A stretch of 64,000 nt of DNA, taken from positions 806,001-870,000 of the forward strand of contig NZ_AUFK01000009.1 in the NCBI RefSeq assembly GCF_000426465.1, in the 5' to 3' direction. The position numbers were made by a program, and so were the translations under genes. Source of the DNA: Epilithonimonas caeni DSM 17710 (GTDB taxonomy: Bacteria > Bacteroidota > Bacteroidia > Flavobacteriales > Weeksellaceae). The notes under the pieces were generated by a model. It ran no database searches. It saw only the letters and a list, made by a program, of their open reading frames with translations, and was not told the origin of the DNA. Shown here in pieces: positions 34,676 to 43,141 of this stretch (positions are counted from its first letter, which is position 1; every line of letters starts with the position of its first letter).

Positions 34676-36760
34676 ATGGAAACGATTATTATCAAAAGAG
34701 ACGGAAAAAAGGAAGTTTTCTCCATCAAAAAAATCAAAAATGCCATTTCAAAAGCTTTTCTCTCTGTTGGCAGTTTTGCAACACAGGAAGCTTTGGGAAA
34801 CATCCTTAGCAGAATCAGTATCAGGAATCAGATTTCTGTGGAAGAGATTCAGAATCAGGTGGAAATTGCCTTGATGAAAGAGCAATATTATCACGTTGCC
34901 AAGTCTTATATGCTGTATCGCCAAAAGCACACAGAAGACCGAGAAGTAAAAGACAAGCTGGAGTTTTTGATAGATTATTGTGATGCTTCCAATGCTGCAA
35001 CAGGAAGCCGATATGACGCCAATGCCAACGTTGACAACAAGAATTTGGCAACATTGATTGGAGAATTACCAAAGTCAAACTTCATCCGTCTCAACAGAAA
35101 AATGTTGACCGACAAATTAAAGGATATGTATGGAAAAGAGGTCTCTGACAAGTATATAAAACTGCTCAACAATCATTTCATTTATAAGAACGACGAAACC
35201 AGCCTTGCCAATTACTGTGCAAGTATCACAATGTATCCGTGGCTGATCGACGGAACAAAATCGATTGGAGGAAATTCCAAAGCGCCAACCAATCTCAAAT
35301 CTTTTTGTGGTGGTTTCATCAATCTGGTTTTTATGGTTTCCAGTATGTTGAGCGGTGCTTGTGCAACACCAGAATTCCTGATGTATATGAATCATTTTAT
35401 ACAAAAGGAATACGGCGATGATTATTATTTGGATTCTGATAAAATCGTTGACCTTTCCTTAAAACAAAGAAGTCTGGACAAAGTGATCACGGATTGTTTT
35501 GAGCAGATTGTCTATTCTATTAACCAACCAACCGGTGCTAGAAACTTCCAAGCGGTATTTTGGAATATCTCCTACTATGACCAATATTATTTTGAAAGTC
35601 TTTTCGAGGATTTTGTTTTTCCCGATGGAAGAAGACCGGATTGGAAATCCTTGAGCTGGCTTCAAAAACGATTTATGAATTGGTTCAATGAAGAAAGAAC
35701 CAAAGCTGTTCTGACCTTTCCGGTAGAAACAATGGCTCTTTTAACGGAAAACGGTGATGTAAAAGATAAAGACTACGGCAGTTTCACGGCAGAGATGTAT
35801 TCCAAAGGACATTCGTTTTTCACTTATATCAGTGACAATGCAGATTCTTTGAGCAGTTGCTGCAGATTAAGAAACGAAATTACGGACAATACTTTCAGCT
35901 ATACTTTAGGCGCAGGCGGAATCTCAACAGGTTCTAAAAGTGTTCTTACAATTAATTTGAATCGATGTATTCAAAGTGCTATGAACAAAGGAATTCCTTA
36001 TCTGGAATTTTTGGAACAAGTTATGGATCTGGTTCATAAAGTTCAATTGGCCTATAATGAAAATCTGAAATACCTGGAAAGTAAAAGAATGCTGCCACTT
36101 TTCGATTCCGGCTATATCAATATGAAACGCCAGTATCTTACAATTGGTGTGAACGGGCTTGTGGAAGCTGCAGAATTTTTAGGAATTGAGATCAATGATA
36201 ATCATGAATATGAAAACTTTGTTCAGGAAATATTAGGGCTAATAGAACATTATAACAAGAAATATAAATCTGCTGAAGTGATGTTCAATTGCGAGATGAT
36301 TCCGGCCGAAAATGTGGGTGTCAAATTTTCAAAATGGGATAAACAAGATGGTTATCAAGTTCCCAGAAACTGCTACAACAGTTATTTTTATATCGTTGAA
36401 GATGAATCCACAAACATTCTGGACAAATTCAAATTACACGGTAAAAAATATATCGAACATTTGACAGGCGGTTCTGCCCTGCATCTTAATCTTGAAGAAC
36501 ACCTTTCCAAAGAGCAATATCAACAGCTTCTTAGAGTGGCGATCTTGGAAGGCTGCAATTATTTCACATTCAATATTCCGAATACGGCTTGTAATGACTG
36601 CGGACATATCAGCAAACAAAACCTGAAAAAATGTCCAACCTGCGAAAGTGAAAATCTGGACTATCTCACAAGAGTCATCGGTTATCTGAAAAGGGTCAGC
36701 AATTTTTCTGTGCCAAGACAAGAAGAAGCCTCTGTAAGACATTATGCTAAAGTTCATTGA
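34676..36760 (+). CDS. nrdD: anaerobic ribonucleoside-triphosphate reductase (class III)
   Basis: 694 residues from ATG 34676. The N-terminus METIIIKRDGKKEVFSIKKI is the ATP-cone allosteric domain, and an ATG at 34619 would add 19 residues of atypical sequence. The C-terminal zinc site is CNDC...CPTC and the glycyl-radical Gly is in RVIGYL (G669), followed by a longer tail than usual. The enzyme reduces NTPs to dNTPs without oxygen, with formate as reductant, and is activated by NrdG whose gene overlaps the 3' end by 17 bp. It implies some growth or survival at low oxygen. Confidence 0.93.
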   Translation: METIIIKRDGKKEVFSIKKIKNAISKAFLSVGSFATQEALGNILSRISIRNQISVEEIQNQVEIALMKEQYYHVAKSYMLYRQKHTEDREVKDKLEFLIDYCDASNAATGSRYDANANVDNKNLATLIGELPKSNFIRLNRKMLTDKLKDMYGKEVSDKYIKLLNNHFIYKNDETSLANYCASITMYPWLIDGTKSIGGNSKAPTNLKSFCGGFINLVFMVSSMLSGACATPEFLMYMNHFIQKEYGDDYYLDSDKIVDLSLKQRSLDKVITDCFEQIVYSINQPTGARNFQAVFWNISYYDQYYFESLFEDFVFPDGRRPDWKSLSWLQKRFMNWFNEERTKAVLTFPVETMALLTENGDVKDKDYGSFTAEMYSKGHSFFTYISDNADSLSSCCRLRNEITDNTFSYTLGAGGISTGSKSVLTINLNRCIQSAMNKGIPYLEFLEQVMDLVHKVQLAYNENLKYLESKRMLPLFDSGYINMKRQYLTIGVNGLVEAAEFLGIEINDNHEYENFVQEILGLIEHYNKKYKSAEVMFNCEMIPAENVGVKFSKWDKQDGYQVPRNCYNSYFYIVEDESTNILDKFKLHGKKYIEHLTGGSALHLNLEEHLSKEQYQQLLRVAILEGCNYFTFNIPNTACNDCGHISKQNLKKCPTCESENLDYLTRVIGYLKRVSNFSVPRQEEASVRHYAKVH

Positions 36761-37214
36761 TCATAATATTGTTTTTCAAGAAGTTCCGAATGAAGTATCT
36801 TTAGCCATCAATATTTCTAATTGCCCTTTGCGTTGCAAAAACTGTCATAGTCCACAACTACAGGAAGATATTGGATTTTGCCTTACACAAGATGCTATTT
36901 TGTATATCATTAAAAAATACAACAGAGCTATTACTTGTATTTGTTTTATGGGTGGAGATTCAGAACCTTTAGAAATTGAAAAACTGGCAATTTTTGTAAA
37001 ATCAATTACTCCAAAATTGAAAATCGCCTGGTATTCCGGAAAACAGAAATTGCCAAAAGCTTTTCAGATTAAATATTTTGACTTTATAAAACTTGGCCCC
37101 TACAAAGGAAAATATGGAGGATTGGATTCACTTGACACCAATCAAAGATTTTATAAAATTATCGATAATGAACTGATTGATATGACATTTTTGTTTCAGA
37201 AAGAGAGAATTTAA
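36744..37214 (+). CDS. nrdG: anaerobic ribonucleotide reductase activating protein
   Basis: 156 residues. Cys27-x3-Cys31-x2-Cys34 (CPLRCKNC) binds the [4Fe-4S] cluster of this radical-SAM enzyme, and FMGGDSEP is the SAM-binding strand-loop. It generates the glycyl radical on NrdD. Start overlaps nrdD by 17 bp, so the two are translationally coupled. A bidirectional terminator follows. Confidence 0.92.
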   Translation: MLKFIDHNIVFQEVPNEVSLAINISNCPLRCKNCHSPQLQEDIGFCLTQDAILYIIKKYNRAITCICFMGGDSEPLEIEKLAIFVKSITPKLKIAWYSGKQKLPKAFQIKYFDFIKLGPYKGKYGGLDSLDTNQRFYKIIDNELIDMTFLFQKERI

Positions 37215-37222
37215 CCATAAAA

Positions 37223-37247
37223 AAAGCAACTCAAATTGAGTTGCTTT
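37223..37247. terminator. bidirectional terminator between nrdG and rpsO
   Basis: AAAGCAACTCAA / TTGAGTTGCTTT with a single-base centre, A-run before and T-rich after; it serves both convergent genes. Confidence 0.85.
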
Positions 37248-37269
37248 AATTTTTTGCGTGAGCTTAGGA

Positions 37270-37539
37270 TTACTTTCTGATTCCTAGTTCAGCGATGATT
37301 GCTCTATATCTGTTGATATCTTTTTTCTTCAAATAATCTAAAAGAGCTTTTCTTTTACCTACTAACTTTACAAGAGATCTTTCTGTGTTGAAGTCTTTGT
37401 GATTAGCTTTCAAGTGCTGAGTCAAGTGGTTGATTCTAAAAGTGAATAGAGCAACTTGTCCTTCAGCTGTTCCTGTGTCTTGTGCAGATTTTCCGTGTTT
37501 TGCGAAGATTTCCGCTTTCTTTTCTGATGTTAAATACAT
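37270..37539 (-). CDS. rpsO: 30S ribosomal protein S15
   Basis: 89 residues, the standard length. DTGTAEGQVALFTFRINHLTQHLKANHKD and the RSLVKLVGKRKALLDYLKK block are S15 signatures. S15 binds 16S rRNA helices 20-22 early in 30S assembly. The 207 bp between its start and the thrC stop contain a nested inverted repeat (37623-37742). Confidence 0.97.
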   Translation of the reverse strand: MYLTSEKKAEIFAKHGKSAQDTGTAEGQVALFTFRINHLTQHLKANHKDFNTERSLVKLVGKRKALLDYLKKKDINRYRAIIAELGIRK

Positions 37540-37622
37540 TCCAATATTATTTAATGATTATTATGTAAATTCGGATGCAAAGATAAGATTTATTTCCGGA
37601 TTAGAAACTGTAAATCAATATA

Positions 37623-37742
37623 TTTTATCGCAAAGGCAGAAGTTTTATTTTGCAAATGTTGAAAGTCGCAAAGAAATACAATATTTCAATTTTGCGACTT
37701 TTAACCGTAATTTTATAAAAAAATTGCGCCTTTGCGATAAAA
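37623..37742. repeat. nested inverted repeats upstream of rpsO
   Basis: Outer arms TTTTATCGCAAAGGC (37623-37637) and GCCTTTGCGATAAAA (37728-37742) are perfect 15-bp complements. Inside them AAAGTCGCAAA (37662-37672) and TTTGCGACTTT (37691-37701) are 11-bp complements. The two stems are nested in a 120-bp element between thrC and rpsO on the minus strand; it may be a cruciform, a terminator for thrC, or part of the rpsO leader. Confidence 0.85.
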
Positions 37743-37746
37743 AACA

Positions 37747-39042
37747 TCACTTCTCCTCTATCAGATAGTTTTTCACAGCTTCAAAATCAACCGGGAACTC
37801 CACAGATTTCTTTTCTTTTTTATTAAATGCTTCCAATTTTTCAGGAATGGTAACCTCCTCTTTCAAAACATTTTCTACCACTTCTACAAACTTTGCCGGA
37901 TGAGCTGTTTCCAACAAAACACCAACAAAATCATCATTCGATTTTTCAGAATATTTTTCCAATCCCAAATAAGCAACCGCTCCGTGCGGGTCAAGCGTAT
38001 AACCAAATTCTTTTCTAACTTCTCGCATTGCACTTTTCGTTTCTTCATCGGAGAAAGAATAAGACTCAATGTCTTTTTTGAATTCTGAAACATCATTATT
38101 AAATAAGTTTCCCATCCTTTCGAAATTACTCGGATTCCCCACATCCATTGCATTGCTAATCGTTTGTTTTGATGGTTTCGCTTCGTAATTACCAGTTTCC
38201 AGAAACTTCGGAACAACATCATTTTCATTGGTCGAAGCTACAAAATGATGAACTGGCAATCCCATTTTCTTAGCAAAAAGTCCTGCCGTTAAGTTTCCAA
38301 AATTTCCACTTGGAACCGAGAAAACAATCGGTTTTTCTAATTTTTGCAATTGCGCAAAAGCCCAGAAATAATAGTACGATTGTGGAATCAATCTGGCAAT
38401 ATTAATGCTGTTTGCTGATGTCAATGTAAATTTCTGATTCAGTTCTTCATCAGACAGAATCTGTTTTGCCAAGGCCTGGCAATCATCAAAAGTGCCATCG
38501 ATTTCCAAAGCTTTGATATTTCCACCCCAGGTTGTCAATTGTTTTTCCTGTAATGGACTTACTTTTCCTTTCGGATAAAGAATATAAACCTCGATTCCCT
38601 GCACTCCGAAAAATCCCGATGCAACCGCACTTCCCGTATCTCCCGAAGTTGCAGCAATCACTTTCATCGGTTTTCCTTCGGAAAAATAAGACATCATTCT
38701 TGCCATAAATCTTGCTCCGACATCTTTGAAAGCCATCGTCGGACCGTGAAATAATTCCAGTGAATAGATATTGTCTGAGATTTTAACCGCAGGAATTTCG
38801 AAGTTCAGAACCTCATCGATGATTTCTTTGAGATTATCATCCGAAATGGATTCGCCAAGAAATTCTTTCGCTACTCGAAAACCGATTTCTTGCAAACTTA
38901 GGTTTGGTAGATTTTCAAAAAACTCAGAATCCAATTGCGGAATATACTCCGGCATAAATAATCCGCCGTCGTCTGCCAAACCTTTAAGGATTGCTGTTTT
39001 TATATTGGTTTCTTCTTGTTGTCTTGTTGATATGTATTTCAT
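37747..39042 (-). CDS. thrC: threonine synthase
   Basis: 431 residues. PLP-binding Lys106 is in GPTMAFKDVGARFM and the phosphate-binding loop is SVPSGNFGNLTAG. It converts O-phosphohomoserine to threonine, the last step of the pathway whose other enzymes are encoded upstream (thrB and thrA) on the same strand. Gap to thrB is 306 bp, which carries a Chryseobacterium-type interspersed repeat, so thrC may have partly separate expression. Confidence 0.95.
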   Translation of the reverse strand: MKYISTRQQEETNIKTAILKGLADDGGLFMPEYIPQLDSEFFENLPNLSLQEIGFRVAKEFLGESISDDNLKEIIDEVLNFEIPAVKISDNIYSLELFHGPTMAFKDVGARFMARMMSYFSEGKPMKVIAATSGDTGSAVASGFFGVQGIEVYILYPKGKVSPLQEKQLTTWGGNIKALEIDGTFDDCQALAKQILSDEELNQKFTLTSANSINIARLIPQSYYYFWAFAQLQKLEKPIVFSVPSGNFGNLTAGLFAKKMGLPVHHFVASTNENDVVPKFLETGNYEAKPSKQTISNAMDVGNPSNFERMGNLFNNDVSEFKKDIESYSFSDEETKSAMREVRKEFGYTLDPHGAVAYLGLEKYSEKSNDDFVGVLLETAHPAKFVEVVENVLKEEVTIPEKLEAFNKKEKKSVEFPVDFEAVKNYLIEEK

Positions 39043-39348
39043 TTTTTCTTTCTTTTACTTAGAACTGTTTTGAACGCAAAGTGCGCAAAGATTTTTTTAA
39101 TTTTATTGAAAACATTTTAAGGTTCGCAAAGGCGCTTACGCTCAGCGAAGACTAAATTTTAAAGTTATTTTGTTATTATGGTAGAAATCTAAAATTCGCC
39201 GTAAAGATTCTGCGGAATAACACAATGGGATTGAAGATAAATCTTCAACTTTGCGAAGCTGCAGCCCGACTTGAGCGGAAATCCTTTTTGTTTTTTTGCT
39301 AAAAAATAAAAAGATTGGGAGCGGAAGGCGGATTAAGCTGCCCAAATT
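39043..39348. other. 306-bp gap between thrC and thrB
   Basis: The only open frames are short and unsupported. The left part has a palindromic-looking AACGCAAAGTGCGCAAAG segment; the right part (about 39250-39345) is the first copy of the interspersed repeat. Confidence 0.7.
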
Positions 39349-39350
39349 TT
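39250..39350. repeat. interspersed repeat copy A
   Basis: It contains TGAGCGGAAATCCTTTTTG, then AAAAAGATTGGGAGCGGAAGG, then GGCGGATTAAGCTGCCCAA. The copy at 54790-54892 shares these three blocks with small differences. Confidence 0.65.
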
Positions 39351-40278
39351 AATCGATAACTCTCGCTCCTTCATCATTAAATTTCGTTACGAATGCTTCG
39401 CTTTCTATGTTTTTTTGATTAAGTAATTCTTTGATTTTGAATGAAATTTCTTCCGCAGTTTTTTTCTTTTCACACAATACAAAAACCGACGGACCGGAAC
39501 CCGAAATCCCAAAACCAATTGCACCGTTGTCCAAAGCCATCTGTTTCATCTCGTAAAAATACGGAATCAGCATCGCGCGAACCGGCTCTATAATAACATC
39601 TTCCATACTTCGACTAACCAAATCCAAATTGCCGGTACAAAATCCGGCGACCAATCCGGCAACATTTCCCCATTGCTGAACCGCAGATCTGAGACTGATT
39701 CTTTCCTTGATGATTTTCCTCGCCTCGCCAGTCGGAACATCGACGTGCGGATGAACGGAAACTACTGACAAATCTTTTGGATAAGGCAGTTTGAGCGCAT
39801 CCAAAGGTTCGTAACTTCTCACTAAAACCAAACCGCCCAAAAGTGCCGGCGCCACATTATCTGCATGTGCATTACCACAGGCAATTCTTTCACCTTCCAT
39901 TGCGAGAGGTAACAATTCTTCCTTGGAAAACGGTTTTCCCATCAATTCATTGATCGCTACCAAAGCCGCAACACTGCTTGCCGCACTGGAACCCATTCCG
40001 CTGTTGAGAGGCATTTTTTTATAGAGTTCGATATCAATTCCCTGGTTGGAATTGATTTTTTCCAGAAACAATCGGATAACGTGCGAAACAACATTTTTAT
40101 TCGGGTCTTTAGGAAGTTTTCCGTTATCACCTTCTATTTTTGTGATAATGATTTGGTTGTAATCATTTTTTCTCAGGATGATTTCATCGCCCGGTTCTTC
40201 TATCGCAAAACCGAGAATATCGTAACCACAAACCACGTTGGCGACTGTTGCGGGAGCAAAAACTTTTATAGAATCCAT
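39349..40278 (-). CDS. thrB: homoserine kinase
   Basis: 309 residues, GHMP kinase. The ATP-binding motif PLNSGMGSSAAS is at 90-101, and the C-terminal GFGISGSGPSVF segment is motif 3. It phosphorylates homoserine for thrC. Between thrA and thrC on the minus strand; 100 bp upstream is thrA. Confidence 0.95.
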   Translation of the reverse strand: MDSIKVFAPATVANVVCGYDILGFAIEEPGDEIILRKNDYNQIIITKIEGDNGKLPKDPNKNVVSHVIRLFLEKINSNQGIDIELYKKMPLNSGMGSSAASSVAALVAINELMGKPFSKEELLPLAMEGERIACGNAHADNVAPALLGGLVLVRSYEPLDALKLPYPKDLSVVSVHPHVDVPTGEARKIIKERISLRSAVQQWGNVAGLVAGFCTGNLDLVSRSMEDVIIEPVRAMLIPYFYEMKQMALDNGAIGFGISGSGPSVFVLCEKKKTAEEISFKIKELLNQKNIESEAFVTKFNDEGARVID

Positions 40279-40378
40279 TTTTATAATTGATGATTGATTA
40301 ATGATAATTGATTAAATATTGATGATAATGAACTGTTTGGGCTATCATTCATCAATTATCTTTTATCATTTATAATTT

Positions 40379-42823
40379 TTATTGTGCTGTAACTCTTACC
40401 AAATCTGCAAAAACGCCTGCAGCTGTCACTTCTGCACCTGCGCCGGGACCTTTTACGACCAACGGTGTATTCCTATATCTGGAAGTCGTGAACGAAATGA
40501 TATTATCGCTGCCCGACAATCCGAAAAACGGATGATTGGCATCAACAATCTGAACTTCGATGTTGATTTTTCCCTCTTCCAGAACTCCGATCAATCTCAG
40601 TTTTCTACCCGAATTTTCAGCTTCGTTTTTGAAAGATGAAAAGTAAGGTTCGTGCTTTTCCAATTCTTTGTAGAATGCAGGAATTGTTTCGGCTTTAAGG
40701 CAAGCTTCCGGAAGAAAATCTTTGATATCGACATCTGACATTTCCAATGGGAGTCCGATTTCCCTTCCGAGAATCAGCATTTTTCTGGAGAAATCCATTC
40801 CGTTCAAATCGTCTCTTGGGTCTGGTTCTGTATAACCTAACTCCTGCGCAGTTCTTACAACCTCCGCAAAAGTCTTATCACCCACATAATTATTGAAAAT
40901 ATAGGAAATTGTTCCTGACAAAATAGCTTCGATTTTCAGGATTTCGTCACCGGAAATCCAAAGGTCATTTAAGGTTTTTATAATTGGAAGTCCTGCTCCA
41001 ACATTGGTCTCGTATAAGAAACTCACATTATTCTTTTTTGCCAGTCTTTTGAACTTACTGTACTGCTCGTAAGACGATGAATTTCCTTTTTTGTTACAAG
41101 TCACAATAGAAATATTATTGTTAAATAACAACGGGTATTCTGCAACAACATCTTCACTGGAAGTATTGTCTACAAAAACCAAATTAGGTAAATTTTTACT
41201 TGAAATAGATTTTATAAATTCTTTCAAATCTGATTTTTGTAAATTATTATTAAAGTTATTATTTAAATCAAAATCGGATTCAGGATTATCGAAAATTTTC
41301 ATTTCCCGACTGTTGGTAATTCCCACGATATTGATTTTAATCTGATGGTTTTCTTCCAGATTTTGCTGTTCTCTTTCCAATTGTCGGAACAATTCTTTCC
41401 CGATATTTCCTGTTCCAGCAAACATCACATTGAACGTTTTTACGGGAGAAAGCAGCAGCGAATCGTGAACGACATTAAGCGCTTTTGAGAGTTCGGCTCT
41501 TTCAATCACTGCAGAAATATTGAGTTCGGAGGAACCTTGAGCAATCGCAATGATATTGATTCCATTCTTACCCAAAGCACTGAAAAACTTACCGCTGATC
41601 CCTCTCGTTTTTTTCATATTCTCGCCAACGACAGAAATAATACTTAGCTCATTATCGAACTGCGGTTCATCAATTTTGTTGGAATTAATTTCGAAATCAA
41701 ATTCTTCATAGATTGCTTTTTTCGCTTTTTTCTCATCATCGAAAGAAACCACAAATGAAATACTGTGTTCCGAGCTTGCCTGCGTAATCAGTATAACATT
41801 GACTTCATATCTCGCCAAAGCATTGAACAATCTTCCGCTGAAACCTTTCATCCCAATCATCCCGTTTCCGGTAATATTGATGAGGCAAGTTTTCTCGATG
41901 GAAACTATTCCTTTGATAAGACCTTTGGAAACTTCAGATCTTTGATGAATCAGAGTTCCTGAATTTTCCGGTTTGAAAGTATTTTTGATATAGATCGGGA
42001 TTTGACTTTCAATGGCAGGAATCATTGTTGGCGGATAAATGACTTTCGCTCCGAAATACGACATTTCCATAGCTTCCTGATAGCTGAGTTCTGACTGAGA
42101 AAACGCATTTTTCACCAATCTTGGATCAGCTGTTAAAAAACCATCAACATCTGTCCAAATCTGGATTTCATCAGCTTTTAAACCTGAGCCGAGAATTGCA
42201 GCAGTGTAATCCGAACCTCCTCTGCCCAAAGTTGTTGTATCATCATTTTTATCTTTGGCGATAAAACCTGTAACGACATAAATTTGATTTTCTGGTTTCC
42301 AGTTTTTGAGATTTATATTGGTCGTTTTGTAATCAACGTTGGCATTGCAAAAATGCGAATCCGTCACAATCAATTCTCTAGAATCCTGGAAAACCACTGG
42401 AAAATCTTCAGATCGTAGAAAAGCCGAAACAATTTTGCCCGACATCTGTTCTCCGTAAGAAAGCAGCCTATCTTTGATTCTGTCTGATAATTCTCCCAGA
42501 TTTTTAACACTGAATAAAACATCCTCAATCTCATTAAAACTAACTTTTACCATCATCAATAAGGGATTCTGAGCTGTTCTTGGCAATAACTCTGAAATAA
42601 TCTGATAATGTTTTTCTTCTGCAGATTTCAGGATTTCAGAAAAATCGTTTTGTTTCAAAGCTTCTTCTGAGGCTGATAAAAGCGCATTCGTGATTCCTGA
42701 CAAAGCGGAACAAACAACAATTAATGGCTTGTCTTTATTAAACTCTTTTTCAATGATTGATTTTACATTTCTCAATGCTTCTACACTTCCAACCGAAGTT
42801 CCCCCGAATTTTAAAATTTTCAT
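40379..42823 (-). CDS. thrA: bifunctional aspartate kinase/homoserine dehydrogenase
   Basis: 814 residues. The aspartokinase catalytic domain (KILKFGGTSVGS at residue 2; lysine-sensitive type block TLGRGGSDYTA near 198) is followed by two ACT regulatory domains (about residues 310-450), and the homoserine dehydrogenase domain begins near residue 460 with the NAD-binding VMFAGTGNIGKELF and ends with VKGPGAGAEVTA. It catalyses the first and third steps of the threonine/homoserine branch. Expression is likely controlled by the attenuator upstream (leader 42991-43062, terminator 42936-42965). Confidence 0.95.
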   Translation of the reverse strand: MKILKFGGTSVGSVEALRNVKSIIEKEFNKDKPLIVVCSALSGITNALLSASEEALKQNDFSEILKSAEEKHYQIISELLPRTAQNPLLMMVKVSFNEIEDVLFSVKNLGELSDRIKDRLLSYGEQMSGKIVSAFLRSEDFPVVFQDSRELIVTDSHFCNANVDYKTTNINLKNWKPENQIYVVTGFIAKDKNDDTTTLGRGGSDYTAAILGSGLKADEIQIWTDVDGFLTADPRLVKNAFSQSELSYQEAMEMSYFGAKVIYPPTMIPAIESQIPIYIKNTFKPENSGTLIHQRSEVSKGLIKGIVSIEKTCLINITGNGMIGMKGFSGRLFNALARYEVNVILITQASSEHSISFVVSFDDEKKAKKAIYEEFDFEINSNKIDEPQFDNELSIISVVGENMKKTRGISGKFFSALGKNGINIIAIAQGSSELNISAVIERAELSKALNVVHDSLLLSPVKTFNVMFAGTGNIGKELFRQLEREQQNLEENHQIKINIVGITNSREMKIFDNPESDFDLNNNFNNNLQKSDLKEFIKSISSKNLPNLVFVDNTSSEDVVAEYPLLFNNNISIVTCNKKGNSSSYEQYSKFKRLAKKNNVSFLYETNVGAGLPIIKTLNDLWISGDEILKIEAILSGTISYIFNNYVGDKTFAEVVRTAQELGYTEPDPRDDLNGMDFSRKMLILGREIGLPLEMSDVDIKDFLPEACLKAETIPAFYKELEKHEPYFSSFKNEAENSGRKLRLIGVLEEGKINIEVQIVDANHPFFGLSGSDNIISFTTSRYRNTPLVVKGPGAGAEVTAAGVFADLVRVTAQ

Positions 42824-42840
42824 TTTAGTTTTTTTGTATC

Positions 42841-42903
42841 GCTCCTACGGAGCTCTGTTAAACTGTCAATTATCTTACTACACACATTTCGCTCCTACGG
42901 AGC
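42841..42903. repeat. paired GCTCC-TAC-GGAGC hairpins between thr leader and thrA
   Basis: Two identical 13-bp elements GCTCCTACGGAGC (42841-42853 and 42891-42903), 50 bp apart, the second preceded by ACATTTC. They lie between the attenuator terminator and the thrA start, so they are in the transcribed leader. Confidence 0.85.
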
Positions 42904-42935
42904 TCCTGTTAATTCTTTATCATCATTCACAAATA

Positions 42936-42965
42936 AAAAGCCTTTCTGAATTCAGAAAGGCTTTT
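42936..42965 (-). terminator. thr attenuator terminator
   Basis: On the minus strand a perfect 30-bp palindrome with arms AAAAGCCTTTCTG / CAGAAAGGCTTTT and a TTTATTT tail. It lies 25 bp after the leader-peptide stop and 112 bp before the thrA start. Confidence 0.9.
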
Positions 42966-42990
42966 GTTAATTATCTAATTTTTCACAATA

Positions 42991-43062
42991 TCACAAACAC
43001 ACCTTTCTGCAGCTACTAATTGTAGTTGTTATAGAAATCGTTGTTGTGGTTGTAAAATTCAT
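42991..43062 (-). CDS. thrL: thr operon leader peptide
   Basis: 23 residues: MNFTTTTTISITTTISSCRK then VCL, stop TGA at 42993-42991. Eight Thr and three Ile codons fall in residues 4-15 (Thr at 4-8 and 12-14). It is too short for automated calling. The position, followed by a terminator and then thrA, identifies it as an attenuator leader peptide; the amino acids are those that matter for ThrA feedback and the threonine/isoleucine branch. Confidence 0.85.
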   Translation of the reverse strand: MNFTTTTTISITTTISSCRKVCL

Positions 43063-43083
43063 TATCGTTTTATAAATCTGTTA

Positions 43084-43114
43084 CGAAAGTATGAAAACAT
43101 TTTTCATCTGCAAA
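43084..43114 (-). promoter_or_regulatory. promoter of the thr leader/operon
   Basis: On the minus strand TTTG (43114-43111), 19-bp spacer, TACTTTCG (43091-43084), one mismatch to the flavobacterial TAnnTTTG. It places the start of transcription near 43077, about 15 nt before the leader ATG. Confidence 0.65.
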
Positions 43115-43141
43115 TTTTTCTTCAACAATTTTTAAAATTTA

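Larger units (their letters stand above)
42936..43062 (-). promoter_or_regulatory. threonine-operon attenuator (leader region)
   Basis: Antiterminator logic is visible. The leader peptide's codons 18-21 contain CAGAAAGG (minus strand, 43009-43002), identical to the 3' arm of the terminator and so able to pair with its 5' arm CCTTTCTG. When threonyl-/isoleucyl-tRNA is scarce the ribosome stalls at the Thr run, leaving this segment free to hold the 5' arm and prevent termination; otherwise the ribosome covers it and the terminator forms. Confidence 0.82.

Noticed and set aside
39142-39345. 67-residue minus-strand frame in the thrB-thrC gap
   Set aside because: It lies over interspersed repeat A, with no conserved features or start signal.
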